Of a stretch of 64,000 bases of DNA, positions 8,562 through 16,957 are shown piece by piece (the stretch's first letter is position 1; every line of letters begins with the position of its first letter). The stretch is from assembly GCF_032248455.1 (NCBI RefSeq), contig NZ_JAVTTP010000001.1, positions 1,296,001 to 1,360,000 on the forward strand, given 5' to 3'. The position numbers and the translations under genes are program-made. The notes beneath the pieces were generated by a model, which had not been told where the DNA came from, searched no databases, and worked only from the letters and a program-made list of their open reading frames with translations. The stretch comes from Pricia mediterranea. Its GTDB lineage: Bacteria; Bacteroidota; Bacteroidia; Flavobacteriales; Flavobacteriaceae.

Positions 8562-8682
8562 CACAAACGGGAAAGAAATAAAAATTTTTACCGCGTTGCT
8601 TTTCCGTTATAATTTTCCTCTTCCCCGAGATACTTCGTATATTGTAAGCTCCTTTAATAACGAACCTTTAATCCGATCCCTT

Positions 8683-9297
8683 ATGCATATTGCGGTTGCA
8701 GGAAATATTGGTGCCGGTAAAACTACCTTGACCCGATTGTTGGCCAAACATTACCAATGGGAGGCCAATTTCGAGGATGTTGTGGACAACCCCTACCTCG
8801 ACGATTTCTACAACCAAATGGAGCGCTGGAGCTTCAACCTGCAAATTTACTTTCTCAACCAGCGGTTTCGACAGATTCTAAAGATCAGGAAGAGCGGCAA
8901 GGACACGATACAGGACCGCACTATTTATGAGGATGCCTATATCTTCGCCCCCAACCTGCACGCCATGGGGCTGATGACCAATCGGGATTTTACGAACTAC
9001 GAAAGCCTTTTCGAATTGATGGAAAGCTTGGTACAGCCGCCAGATCTTTTAATCTATCTGCGCAGTTCGATTCCCAATCTGGTGGACCAGATCCATAAAC
9101 GCGGTAGGGAATATGAAAACAGTATATCCATCGATTACCTCAGCCGTCTCAACGAACGCTACGAGGCTTGGGTTCATGGGTACGAAAAGGGAAATTTATT
9201 GGTCATCAACGTCGATAATGTCAATTTCGTAGACGACCCGGAGGATTTAGGGACGGTGATCAATAAGATCGATGCGGAGATTCATGGACTTTTCTGA
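8683..9297 (+). CDS. Deoxynucleoside kinase
   Basis: A 204-residue kinase of the deoxyadenosine/deoxyguanosine/thymidine kinase 2 type. It carries a P-loop GNIGAGKTT at residues 7-15, the ED pair after the P-loop (ANFEDVVDNPYLDDFY), QDRTIYEDAYIFA with the DR[ST] motif, and an arginine-rich lid region (KRGREYE). It would phosphorylate deoxynucleosides for salvage. The open frame extends 55 codons upstream, but conservation starts at ATG 8683 (MHIAVAGNIG), so I use that start. It is divergent from metK, and single. Confidence 0.9.
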   Translation: MHIAVAGNIGAGKTTLTRLLAKHYQWEANFEDVVDNPYLDDFYNQMERWSFNLQIYFLNQRFRQILKIRKSGKDTIQDRTIYEDAYIFAPNLHAMGLMTNRDFTNYESLFELMESLVQPPDLLIYLRSSIPNLVDQIHKRGREYENSISIDYLSRLNERYEAWVHGYEKGNLLVINVDNVNFVDDPEDLGTVINKIDAEIHGLF

Positions 9298-9417
9298 ACG
9301 GGGCGGGGGGGATTAAGACCCTAAAGGTTTTTCCCGTTGGTTCGAAAGTGCTTCTTTTCAGAAAAATATAAAAAAAGAAAGAATCCCCCGATAGAAAACC
9401 TTTGGGGCCTTAGCAAC

Positions 9418-10422
9418 TCAAATAAAACCGTTTTCCCTGGCATGCTCCACGGCCTGCGCACTGCTTTCCACAAACAGCACAGGAGTAAGCTTATATTCAT
9501 CGAACAGCCCCCGAACCCGCTCCATTTTTCGTTTATGGGCCACACTTCTCAGATAGATGGCCAAAATGTTTACGGGATATCGTTCCGCAATTTCCTTGTA
9601 GATATCGGCATCGTGCTCGCCGCTATCGCCTATCAGAATAAATTTGAGATCGGGATAGGTTTTTAGGATGTTGAAAATCTCCTTCTGCTTTTGCGGCTTT
9701 TCCTCCTCCTTTCCGAAGCCGCCCCACCGCGGGAAGTTCCGCAATAAAATGGGTCCTTTCGGAAAATTGTTCTTGGCCAGGAAGAGTTCCAAATAGCGAT
9801 ACAGGTTCCAAGGGCTGTGGCTGACGTAAAAAATGGGATTGGCGGCCGCGCCGGATTTTCCGCGATGCAGTTGTCCGTAGAACTCAGCGGCACCTTTTAG
9901 GGGTAGGCGCTGTCCCGGCTTTTTGAACAAGGTATTGAATACCACTTTCCACTTTAACGACGAGACCACTCCCGTATGGAGTATGGTATCGTCGATATCG
10001 CTGATGACGCCGAAGTCCGCCTGGGCCGAGGGAATCAAAATCTCTCCCGGGAAACGGTTCTGATGCAGTATTTCCCTTTTTAAAGCTGTATCTGTATATG
10101 AAATTTCATAACCCACCCAACTTTCTTCGTTGGCCTGCTTCCTTAAATTCTGCACCGTAGTATCTATACGGTAATAGCCTCGATTATCGGTAGTTCCGGA
10201 AAGGGAGGTGCCATCCCGAAACCGTATGCTTATCCCGGTATTCCGGATTTCATCGGTCTCGAATCGCTTAAAGGAATTCCACAACAGATTGAAAAATCCC
10301 TTTTTCGAAAGGTCGATTTCCTCATCCTCCAAAGCCCTGCCCCTGGCATAAAAATGCGTATTGGTGCCATAACTTTGAAACGTGATAATCTGAAGTTTGT
10401 CTTTTTTTCCGAACCAGGCCAT
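9418..10422 (-). CDS. App1-like phosphatase domain protein (DUF2183)
   Basis: A 334-residue protein with the haloacid-dehalogenase-like signature of the App1 phosphatidate phosphatase family: DIDDT with Asp142, Asp144 and Thr146, plus YVSHSPWNLY and LIGDSGEHDADIY downstream. The N-terminal 130 residues form a separate domain that includes a GYYRIDT stretch. No signal peptide is visible. In yeast the family dephosphorylates phosphatidate; the bacterial substrate is not known from sequence. A candidate -7 element (10428-10435) ends only a few nt before the ATG, so the mRNA may be nearly leaderless. Confidence 0.8.
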   Translation of the reverse strand: MAWFGKKDKLQIITFQSYGTNTHFYARGRALEDEEIDLSKKGFFNLLWNSFKRFETDEIRNTGISIRFRDGTSLSGTTDNRGYYRIDTTVQNLRKQANEESWVGYEISYTDTALKREILHQNRFPGEILIPSAQADFGVISDIDDTILHTGVVSSLKWKVVFNTLFKKPGQRLPLKGAAEFYGQLHRGKSGAAANPIFYVSHSPWNLYRYLELFLAKNNFPKGPILLRNFPRWGGFGKEEEKPQKQKEIFNILKTYPDLKFILIGDSGEHDADIYKEIAERYPVNILAIYLRSVAHKRKMERVRGLFDEYKLTPVLFVESSAQAVEHARENGFI

Positions 10423-10427
10423 CAGGT

Positions 10428-10435
10428 CAAATATA
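10428..10435 (-). promoter_or_regulatory. Candidate -7 promoter element for the App1-like gene
   Basis: TATATTTG on the minus strand, ending about 5 nt before the start codon at 10422. This would place transcription initiation at or next to the ATG. Confidence 0.4.
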
Positions 10436-10632
10436 GGGAAAAGGTTGGTGGATAAATGACGGAAAGAGCAAGGAAGAAAGATGAATTTACTTTGAACTCG
10501 TTTAGACTTTCTCTCTAACCTGCAAATTTTACATTTTGCATTCTAATTTTGTCTTTTTGTCAAATTGAGTCATACCAGCTTTTTGTCAGGATAGCGGTAG
10601 AACTATATCTTGCAGAACGAAGTCCTGTACCA

Positions 10633-10668
10633 TAAAAAAAAGGAGGCCTTTCACCCGGAAAGACCTCC
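10633..10668 (-). terminator. Intrinsic terminator downstream of hppA
   Basis: The minus strand reads GGAGGTCTTTCC-loop-GAAAGGCCTCC followed by eight T residues, just after the hppA stop. It is a strong Rho-independent terminator. Confidence 0.85.
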
Positions 10669-10701
10669 TCTTCTTAAATGTTCAATCAAGAACAATTATG
10701 C

Positions 10702-13077
10702 TCACTTTCGGATATCGATACTCTCGATGGTTATCTCCGCCTCGGAAGCTTTTGAATCCATTGTGTTGTTCTCAAAAGCTTGCAACTGGCTTTGAACTTC
10801 GGCCTGGGAACCCGTAAAAGTCTTTTCCTTCGTGATTCTTTCCCCGTTGACCACTGAGGTGTAGGCGATGGTCGCTTCGGTGTAATCGTCCACATCAGTA
10901 GCCATTTCCACTTGTATTTCCTTTGCGTCATCAGTCACTGCCAGTCCCGTTTCACCCATGGCGATACTCGGGGCGATGACCAGTGCTACGACGGACATCA
11001 ATTTCAACAGAATGTTCAACGAAGGACCGGAAGTATCCTTAAAAGGGTCTCCGACCGTATCGCCTACAACTGCCGCTTTATGGGCATCGGTACCTTTGCG
11101 GCCGTCTGCTTCGATCATTTTTTTTGCATTGTCCCACGCACCCCCGGCATTGGACTGAAAAATGGCCATCAAGACTCCAGCGGTGGTCACGCCCGCCAGA
11201 AGACCGCCCAACATTTCGGCGCCGCCTATATAGCCGACCGCAACGGGCACGGCAATGGCAAGCAAACCAGGCAGTACCATTTCCTTGAGGGATGCCTGCG
11301 TAGAGATGGCCACACATTTATCGTATTCGGCAACCCCATCGGCGGCGTCAAAAATCGCACGGTCCGCCGGCGTGGCCTTTGTCATATCGGAATCGTATTT
11401 CCGCATCACACCCAAGGCGGCCTTTAATTCGGGAATATCACGAAACTGACGACGCACTTCTTCGATCATGGCCAGGGCGGCCCGACCTACGGCGTTCATC
11501 GACAGGGCCGAGAACACGAAAGGCAGCATGCCCCCTACCAGCAGTCCCGCCATAATATCGGGCCGGGATACATCGATAGAGGTCACGTTGGCGACTTTCA
11601 TAAAGGCAGAGAACAAGGCCAAGGCGGTCAAGGCCGCGGAAGCGATGGCAAATCCCTTTCCGATAGCGGCAGTGGTATTCCCCACGGCATCCAAGGTATC
11701 GGTACGTTCACGGACCTCACTGGGCAATTCGGCCATTTCGGCAATACCCCCGGCATTATCGGAAACCGGACCGTAGGCATCGACGGCCAACTGAATGCCG
11801 GTATTCGCCAGCATCCCTACGGCGGCTATGGCAATACCATACAATCCTGCAAAATAATGCGAGATCAAAATAGCGGCCGCAATCAGGATGATCGGTACGG
11901 CGGTGGACATCATCCCTACGCCAAGTCCAGAAATAATATTAGTGGCGGCACCGGTTTCCGATTGCCTTACGATTCCCATAACCGGCTTGGTACCGGTACC
12001 TGTATAATATTCAGTGATCTTACCAACGCCCAGACCGGCTACCAGACCGGCAATGGTGGCCCAAAAGATACCCATGGCCCCGCTCGGAAGTCCCTCGACG
12101 GATTCGGGTATCATAGCGTTAATGATGAAATAGGAAGCTACCACCATCAGTCCCGCAGATAGGAACTCCCCCGTATTCAGGGCGGCTTGCGGGTTGCCTC
12201 CTTCCTTGACCCTTACAAAGAAGGTTCCGATGATGGACATGATGATCCCCACCGCGGCCAGCACCAAAGGCAAATAGACGGCACCCAATCCCCCGAAATC
12301 GGGAGTGATGATAAAGGCGCCCAAAACCATGGTTCCAATAATAGAGCCTACATACGATTCAAAGAGGTCGGCACCCATCCCGGCGACATCTCCTACGTTG
12401 TCGCCGACGTTATCGGCAATTGTCGCAGGGTTCAGCGGGTGGTCTTCGGGAATGCCCGCTTCGACCTTTCCCACCAAATCAGCGCCCACATCGGCCGCCT
12501 TGGTATAGATACCGCCGCCCACACGGGCGAAAAGGGCGATGGAAGATGCCCCTAGGGAAAATCCGGAAAGCACATTGAGTACCAACTGCAAATTCTCGGC
12601 CCCGGGCCAGATATTCTGATAGACCATAAAGAGTCCGCTGAGCCCCAAAACCCCAAGTCCCACCACACCAAGGCCCATGACGGAACCGCCGGCAAAGGCA
12701 ACTTCGAGAGCCCGGCCCAAAGAGGTTCGGGCGGCCTGGGTGGTTCTAACATTGGCCTTGGTAGCGACCCGCATTCCGATAAATCCGGCCAAGGCCGAGC
12801 AAATGGCACCGACGATAAACGATACGGCAACAGTGCCGTGGGAGCCCGTTTCTCCCGTACCCTTAAAATATAGAAGTACGGCAACGGCCAGCACAAAAAT
12901 CGAAAGGATCTTATATTCCGCTTTTAGGAACGACATCGCCCCATCGGCAATGTTCTTCGCGATTCGCGCCATTTTAGCATCGCCGACCTCTTGCTTCGAG
13001 ACCCATGCATTTTTGATAAAAACGAACAAAAGGGCCACGATTCCGAAGACCCAGAGATAATTGACTAGTATTTCCAT
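10702..13077 (-). CDS. hppA: Membrane-bound ion-translocating pyrophosphatase
   Basis: A 791-residue membrane pyrophosphatase with many hydrophobic segments. The catalytic loop [11 protein letters not shown] and [17 protein letters not shown] (about residues 190-240) is intact, as is [18 protein letters not shown] near the C-terminus. [10 protein letters not shown] carries Ala at the position that is Lys in K+-independent enzymes, so it should be the K+-dependent class; whether it pumps H+ or Na+ cannot be told here. After the last membrane segment there is an extra polar tail of about 75 residues. The soluble pyrophosphatase gene lies just upstream in the same direction, so two pyrophosphate-consuming enzymes are adjacent, though a terminator separates them. 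Confidence 0.95.
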   Translation of the reverse strand: MEILVNYLWVFGIVALLFVFIKNAWVSKQEVGDAKMARIAKNIADGAMSFLKAEYKILSIFVLAVAVLLYFKGTGETGSHGTVAVSFIVGAICSALAGFIGMRVATKANVRTTQAARTSLGRALEVAFAGGSVMGLGVVGLGVLGLSGLFMVYQNIWPGAENLQLVLNVLSGFSLGASSIALFARVGGGIYTKAADVGADLVGKVEAGIPEDHPLNPATIADNVGDNVGDVAGMGADLFESYVGSIIGTMVLGAFIITPDFGGLGAVYLPLVLAAVGIIMSIIGTFFVRVKEGGNPQAALNTGEFLSAGLMVVASYFIINAMIPESVEGLPSGAMGIFWATIAGLVAGLGVGKITEYYTGTGTKPVMGIVRQSETGAATNIISGLGVGMMSTAVPIILIAAAILISHYFAGLYGIAIAAVGMLANTGIQLAVDAYGPVSDNAGGIAEMAELPSEVRERTDTLDAVGNTTAAIGKGFAIASAALTALALFSAFMKVANVTSIDVSRPDIMAGLLVGGMLPFVFSALSMNAVGRAALAMIEEVRRQFRDIPELKAALGVMRKYDSDMTKATPADRAIFDAADGVAEYDKCVAISTQASLKEMVLPGLLAIAVPVAVGYIGGAEMLGGLLAGVTTAGVLMAIFQSNAGGAWDNAKKMIEADGRKGTDAHKAAVVGDTVGDPFKDTSGPSLNILLKLMSVVALVIAPSIAMGETGLAVTDDAKEIQVEMATDVDDYTEATIAYTSVVNGERITKEKTFTGSQAEVQSQLQAFENNTMDSKASEAEITIESIDIRK

Positions 13078-13130
13078 GATTCAGTTAGGTATTTTTTAAC
13101 GGCGGCTAAAGTAATGAAATTGGACAGAAT

Positions 13131-13161
13131 AAAAAAAGCCATCCCGATTAATAAGGATGGC
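13131..13161 (-). terminator. Intrinsic terminator downstream of ppa
   Basis: The minus strand reads GCCATCC-loop-GGGATGGC followed by seven T residues, between ppa and hppA. It implies that hppA has its own promoter. Confidence 0.85.
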
Positions 13162-13198
13162 ATTTGTTACAGGGCAATATAATTGATGTCCGCGGTCC

Positions 13199-13726
13199 CT
13201 AAATCATAAAGGTACGCCGGTGTCTGTGATCGCTTTCTTGATATCTTTTTACACATTGGTGATAGATTTCGACAGCTTTGTTGACATCACTCCAGCCGCC
13301 GGTATCGACCTTTTTCTTTTCGAGGTCTTTATAGACCTTGAAAAAATGTTCGATTTCCTTGAGACGGTGCGGATTCAGGTCGCTTATATCGCTGTTGCTG
13401 TTCCAAATTGGATCGGAGACGGGTACACATATTATTTTTTCATCTGGGCCTTTTTCATCGGTCATGTGAAAGACCCCTATCGGCCTGACCTCCATCACCA
13501 CCATCGGATAGGTAGGTTCGGCCCCTAATACCAGCACATCGAGGGGATCTGAGTCCAAGGCCAGGGTTTCGGGAATAAAACCGTAGTCCCCGGGATACAT
13601 CATCGAGGAGAATAACATCCGATCAAAACGGATTTTATTTAGGGTAAAATCGTATTCGTATTTATTTCTGCTTCCCTTTGGGATTTCAATCAATACGTCG
13701 AAGGTAATGTTCGCTTTAACAGCCAT
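13199..13726 (-). CDS. ppa: Soluble inorganic pyrophosphatase
   Basis: Family I inorganic pyrophosphatase, 175 residues from the chosen start. The signatures are EIPKGSRNKYEYD near the N-terminus, the metal-binding DSDPLDVLVL and the YKDLEKKKVDTGGW segment near the C-terminus. It hydrolyses PPi in the cytoplasm. The frame continues upstream to ATG 13786, but those 20 residues are not family-like, so ATG 13726 (MAVKANITFD) is preferred. The 2OG-oxygenase-like gene ends about 70 nt upstream on the same strand. Confidence 0.94.
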   Translation of the reverse strand: MAVKANITFDVLIEIPKGSRNKYEYDFTLNKIRFDRMLFSSMMYPGDYGFIPETLALDSDPLDVLVLGAEPTYPMVVMEVRPIGVFHMTDEKGPDEKIICVPVSDPIWNSNSDISDLNPHRLKEIEHFFKVYKDLEKKKVDTGGWSDVNKAVEIYHQCVKRYQESDHRHRRTFMI

Positions 13727-13797
13727 TTTAGAACTTTTTAAGAGTGCGAAGGTACGAAAATGAATTGGGAAAACGAGATTCGGCATATGTAACCGAT

Positions 13798-14400
13798 CTA
13801 AGAAATTCTTTTGAAGCAGAGGGCAGATATAATCCTATGGTGGTTCGCTTGCATCGGATTTACGCCATGGGGTACGATGCCGCCCTGTAGCAATATGGAT
13901 TGACCCGGTCTTAGGAATACGGACTGGTATCCCCAGAACCTATCCTTATATATAGAAGCAAGGCTTTCGTTGGATCTTTCACAATACAGGTTTAAAAGCC
14001 CATGGGCATGGTTTTTCGGAAGGGTCGAATGCAAACAGGTGATCAGGGTGAGGTCGCAGTAATCTACATCCCTATGGATATCGAGGTAGTCGTTTTCTTC
14101 GGCATAAAAAGTGTATGTGCCCCGCTCACCGCTAGGCACGATGTGCATTTCGGTACGGTCGCAAAGATGTGAAAGAAGTTTTTGCGAGGCATAAATGGCG
14201 TTCTGTACCGGTCCGCCACCGACCGCCCTGAATTTTCTTTTGGGCGTACCGCCACGTTCCGTTATTTCTCCATCGGCAACAATATGCTTTTTTGACTTCC
14301 TGTACAGTTGCAAAGCCTCTTGGGCAAAACTGTCGAACAAAGCATTTTCGAACAACCGATCGAAAAGGAAATAGGGTGTTATGTCAGCTGACGTATTCAT
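13798..14400 (-). CDS. 2-oxoglutarate/Fe(II) oxygenase-like protein
   Basis: A 200-residue cytoplasmic protein (no signal peptide) with the layout of a 2OG-Fe(II) dioxygenase: His109-x-Asp111 in DIHRDVDYCDL, a distal His178 in IVPHGVN and Arg189 in HHRIIS 11 residues later as the probable 2-oxoglutarate anchor. This is a family-level call from motif order; I do not recognise a closer subfamily. It begins 4 nt after the stop of the propeptide-like gene, which itself follows the subtilase by 20 nt, so the three genes are probably co-transcribed. A prolyl hydroxylase acting on the Pro/Val-rich tail of the subtilase is an attractive idea, but only inference. Confidence 0.65.
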   Translation of the reverse strand: MNTSADITPYFLFDRLFENALFDSFAQEALQLYRKSKKHIVADGEITERGGTPKRKFRAVGGGPVQNAIYASQKLLSHLCDRTEMHIVPSGERGTYTFYAEENDYLDIHRDVDYCDLTLITCLHSTLPKNHAHGLLNLYCERSNESLASIYKDRFWGYQSVFLRPGQSILLQGGIVPHGVNPMQANHHRIISALCFKRIS

Positions 14401-14403
14401 TGA

Positions 14404-14859
14404 TCAGAATAATTCCATCCGTTCGGGAAGTGAAATATTACTTAAGCGCTCCTTGATTTCATCGGGCAATTTTTCAAGGGGCAGGTTCAGCCCGTTGTCC
14501 TGACCTTTGACCTTATAGGAACCCTTATTGAATTCTAGTTCTACCCCAAAGAGTTTTTGGAAGGTTTCCCGCTCCCCCGAAATCGTAGCGGAGATACCTC
14601 GATCATACCGGAACGAAAAGTCCCGTGCTTTAAAGAAAGACCCTACCTGGTCGACACTGCGTTCATCGGGCAAATACACCTTGACGTTTTCACTTGTGAT
14701 TAATTTGTTCAAGGGATCTCGACCCGTTGCGGACAGAAACGTGACTTCTGCCGTTACGTCTGGTTTCTTTTCTTCGGTACTTTTCATCGTATTGCATCTG
14801 AAAAAAATAAAGCAAATGAACGAGATCATGGTTATCTTGATACCTAATGATCGGTTCAT
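14404..14859 (-). CDS. Small membrane/lipoprotein-like protein resembling the subtilase propeptide
   Basis: A 151-residue protein with a short hydrophobic N-terminus (about residues 8-20) followed by Cys22; FFRC is a poor lipobox, so lipidation is uncertain. Its middle (about residues 60-120) resembles the propeptide of the neighbouring subtilase: both have an ISG(E/S) strand followed by a segment with F-x-x-x-FG-x-E (here ISGERETFQKLFGVELEF, in the protease ISGSESDYKKAFGQEI). Stand-alone propeptide domains of subtilases act as inhibitors or folding helpers, so it may be an inhibitor, chaperone or immunity-type partner of the protease. It lies between the protease (20 nt) and the oxygenase (4 nt). 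Confidence 0.6.
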   Translation of the reverse strand: MNRSLGIKITMISFICFIFFRCNTMKSTEEKKPDVTAEVTFLSATGRDPLNKLITSENVKVYLPDERSVDQVGSFFKARDFSFRYDRGISATISGERETFQKLFGVELEFNKGSYKVKGQDNGLNLPLEKLPDEIKERLSNISLPERMELF

Positions 14860-14878
14860 TTGCTTGATTTTTGCTGGG

Positions 14879-16606
14879 TTACATTAATTCATCCAAATCT
14901 ATCTGATCGTCATCGACCATTCTCATGGCTTCGTCCATTTCTTCCTCGGTCATCAGAATTTTGGTGTTCTCGGTACTAAAGGTACCACTATTCTCCCGCA
15001 TTCCTTCGCTGACATCCTCCGAAGTGATTACCGGACCTATAGGTGGTATAACCGGCACGACAGGAGGTGCTACCGGTGGCAAAACGGGCGGGACAACGGG
15101 TGGAACGACCGGCGGAACCACTGGTGGAACCACTACGACAGGAGGAACAATCGGCGGCACGGTGAATCTGCAGCGCAATTTCGCCTTCAAAACCGCCCGA
15201 TAGGCGTCGACCAGTCCATGTCCCGTAGAGTTATCGGGGCCGGTGGTCGATGAGGTCCCGGTACTACTGGTTCCGGTGGTAACATCGATTGCCGTGGTTT
15301 TCATCATATCACGCACTTGCGAGGGACTCAGTCGGCTACAGGCCTGTTTGATCAGGGCGGCCACCCCGGCCAATTGAGGGGCGGCTGCCGAGGTGCCGCT
15401 AAATGCGGCCCATCCGTCGTTGGCCCCGGTTTCGTCCTTGCTCGGGTGGGATCCGCCCGCTCCGTCCGTATCGATATCGCATCCTTCCTGTACGGGCAGC
15501 ATAATATATTTCGCCCCCGGGGTCTGACCTACTAGACCGCATACGTCGGGGACCCTTCGTCCCGGATAAACGTTGGAATCGAAACCGCTGGAATAGTTCG
15601 ATGCCCTCAAGTTCATGTTCGGGTCCAGGTACACCCCGCCGGCCGAAATAACGTCGGGATGCTGCCCGGGAAAGCCCCAGTGACCGTTACCTGCTGCGAA
15701 CACGACAATAATGCCTCTTGAAACGGCGAGCGCGATGGCCGCAGCCAAGGTCTGTTCCGCGGCACTTATGGAATTGGGCCTGTGCGACCCCCAACTACAT
15801 GTAATAATATCGGGGTCAAGGCTTACGGCGTGGTTGAAGGCCGCGGTCGAGTTTACGAAATTCCATTTTACGGGCGTCAATGTACAATCTGGCGCCGTTG
15901 CAAAAATATTGGCCGATTCGCCCGTTCCGTGTCCACTGTCATCGGTCAGGGGATTCAGCGTGCCTGGGGCCAGGGTGACCGGTTTCACGCGATACCCCCG
16001 TTGGGCAAAAAATGGGTGTTTGTAAAATCCGGTGTCCACCATGGCAACATGAACCCCCTTGCCCGTAACGGCCGCCCGGTGGGCCTTATCCGCATTGCAT
16101 CCGACCGAAACGTCACCGGGAACGTTCAGATGCCAATACTCCTTGGTCGGTGGCAAGTAATTGGGGGCGAAGGGATAATACGGGGTCTCAATGGCAACCC
16201 CCTCGATGTAATCGGCCATTTTACCCGATTTGGGAATGATCAATCCGGTCGTATCGGTTTGGCTCGTATCCAAATAGGTAACCATTTCCTTTTCGGAACC
16301 TGATTTGATAGACTCCCGTTCCGCCGCGATTATCTCTTGGCCGAAGGCCTTTTTGTAGTCCGATTCAGATCCCGATATGTTGATCGTGGTATTGGTAATC
16401 TGCAATACGTTAAAACCGGCACTTTTAAGAGCTTCCACGGCTTTTAAGATTACTTCTTTTTCCGACAAATAATTTTGGATGTTATCCGATGTCGCGAAAT
16501 TGCCCACTTCAAAAAGGGATCGGCCTCCAATGGATTTTGGGGATACCTGGGCAAATATCTCCTTGGGTACTTTAGGTGATTCCACCTTCTTCTTTTTTGC
16601 AGTCAT
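14879..16606 (-). CDS. S8 family serine peptidase (subtilase) with Pro/Val-rich repeat tail
   Basis: A 575-residue subtilase. Residues 1-150 form an N-terminal prodomain-like part without a recognisable signal peptide (MTAKKKKVESPK). The catalytic domain (about 165-475) has the full triad: Asp191 in MVDTGF, His226 in GHGTGE and Ser405 in GTSAAAP, with the oxyanion Asn307 in AAGNGHW. Residues 483-525 are a VPP/VVPPV repeat tract, followed by an acidic C-terminus of about 50 residues. It heads the group with the propeptide-like protein and the 2OG-oxygenase-like protein. With no leader peptide it may act in the cytoplasm or use a non-standard export route; the substrate is unknown. Confidence 0.85.
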   Translation of the reverse strand: MTAKKKKVESPKVPKEIFAQVSPKSIGGRSLFEVGNFATSDNIQNYLSEKEVILKAVEALKSAGFNVLQITNTTINISGSESDYKKAFGQEIIAAERESIKSGSEKEMVTYLDTSQTDTTGLIIPKSGKMADYIEGVAIETPYYPFAPNYLPPTKEYWHLNVPGDVSVGCNADKAHRAAVTGKGVHVAMVDTGFYKHPFFAQRGYRVKPVTLAPGTLNPLTDDSGHGTGESANIFATAPDCTLTPVKWNFVNSTAAFNHAVSLDPDIITCSWGSHRPNSISAAEQTLAAAIALAVSRGIIVVFAAGNGHWGFPGQHPDVISAGGVYLDPNMNLRASNYSSGFDSNVYPGRRVPDVCGLVGQTPGAKYIMLPVQEGCDIDTDGAGGSHPSKDETGANDGWAAFSGTSAAAPQLAGVAALIKQACSRLSPSQVRDMMKTTAIDVTTGTSSTGTSSTTGPDNSTGHGLVDAYRAVLKAKLRCRFTVPPIVPPVVVVPPVVPPVVPPVVPPVLPPVAPPVVPVIPPIGPVITSEDVSEGMRENSGTFSTENTKILMTEEEMDEAMRMVDDDQIDLDELM

Positions 16607-16957
16607 TTCATATAATTTTAGATGTGAATAAATATTCAGGCTCGAAGGGGGAACGGGATTGACTTTTAGGGGAACAAACTTGGGGGGGGTAAGGAAAAAA
16701 GAAATCTAAATCAACGGGTCTAATGTACTATCGGCAAAAGACTTAATCAATTCTGCTTGTACAAATGGTGGTAAAATCTGTGTGGGTGGTAAGAAAAGTC
16801 GCCGAAGGAATAATGATACTTCGAACTTCAGCCTAGTGATAGGCCATTTTGAGCATTATCAATCGCATAAAAGTCACGGTGTCATCATGGGAAATGGCGA
16901 TTTTCAATTGCGGTGGACGGCTAATCCGATGTGCACACCGGTTCCCCGATCCTTATT
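16607..16957. other. Intergenic region upstream of the subtilase operon
   Basis: About 350 nt between the subtilase start and the end of the DUF5686 gene. It must hold the subtilase promoter, but I found no TAnnTTTG on the minus strand. There is no ORF with family features and no clear hairpin terminator. Confidence 0.4.

Noticed and set aside
8417..8682. A separate SAM riboswitch for metK
   Set aside because: None of the S-box core strings occurs in the metK 5' region.
10912..11427. Opposite-strand frame (171 residues) inside hppA
   Set aside because: Antisense shadow of the membrane pyrophosphatase, rich in Gly/His as expected from the complement.
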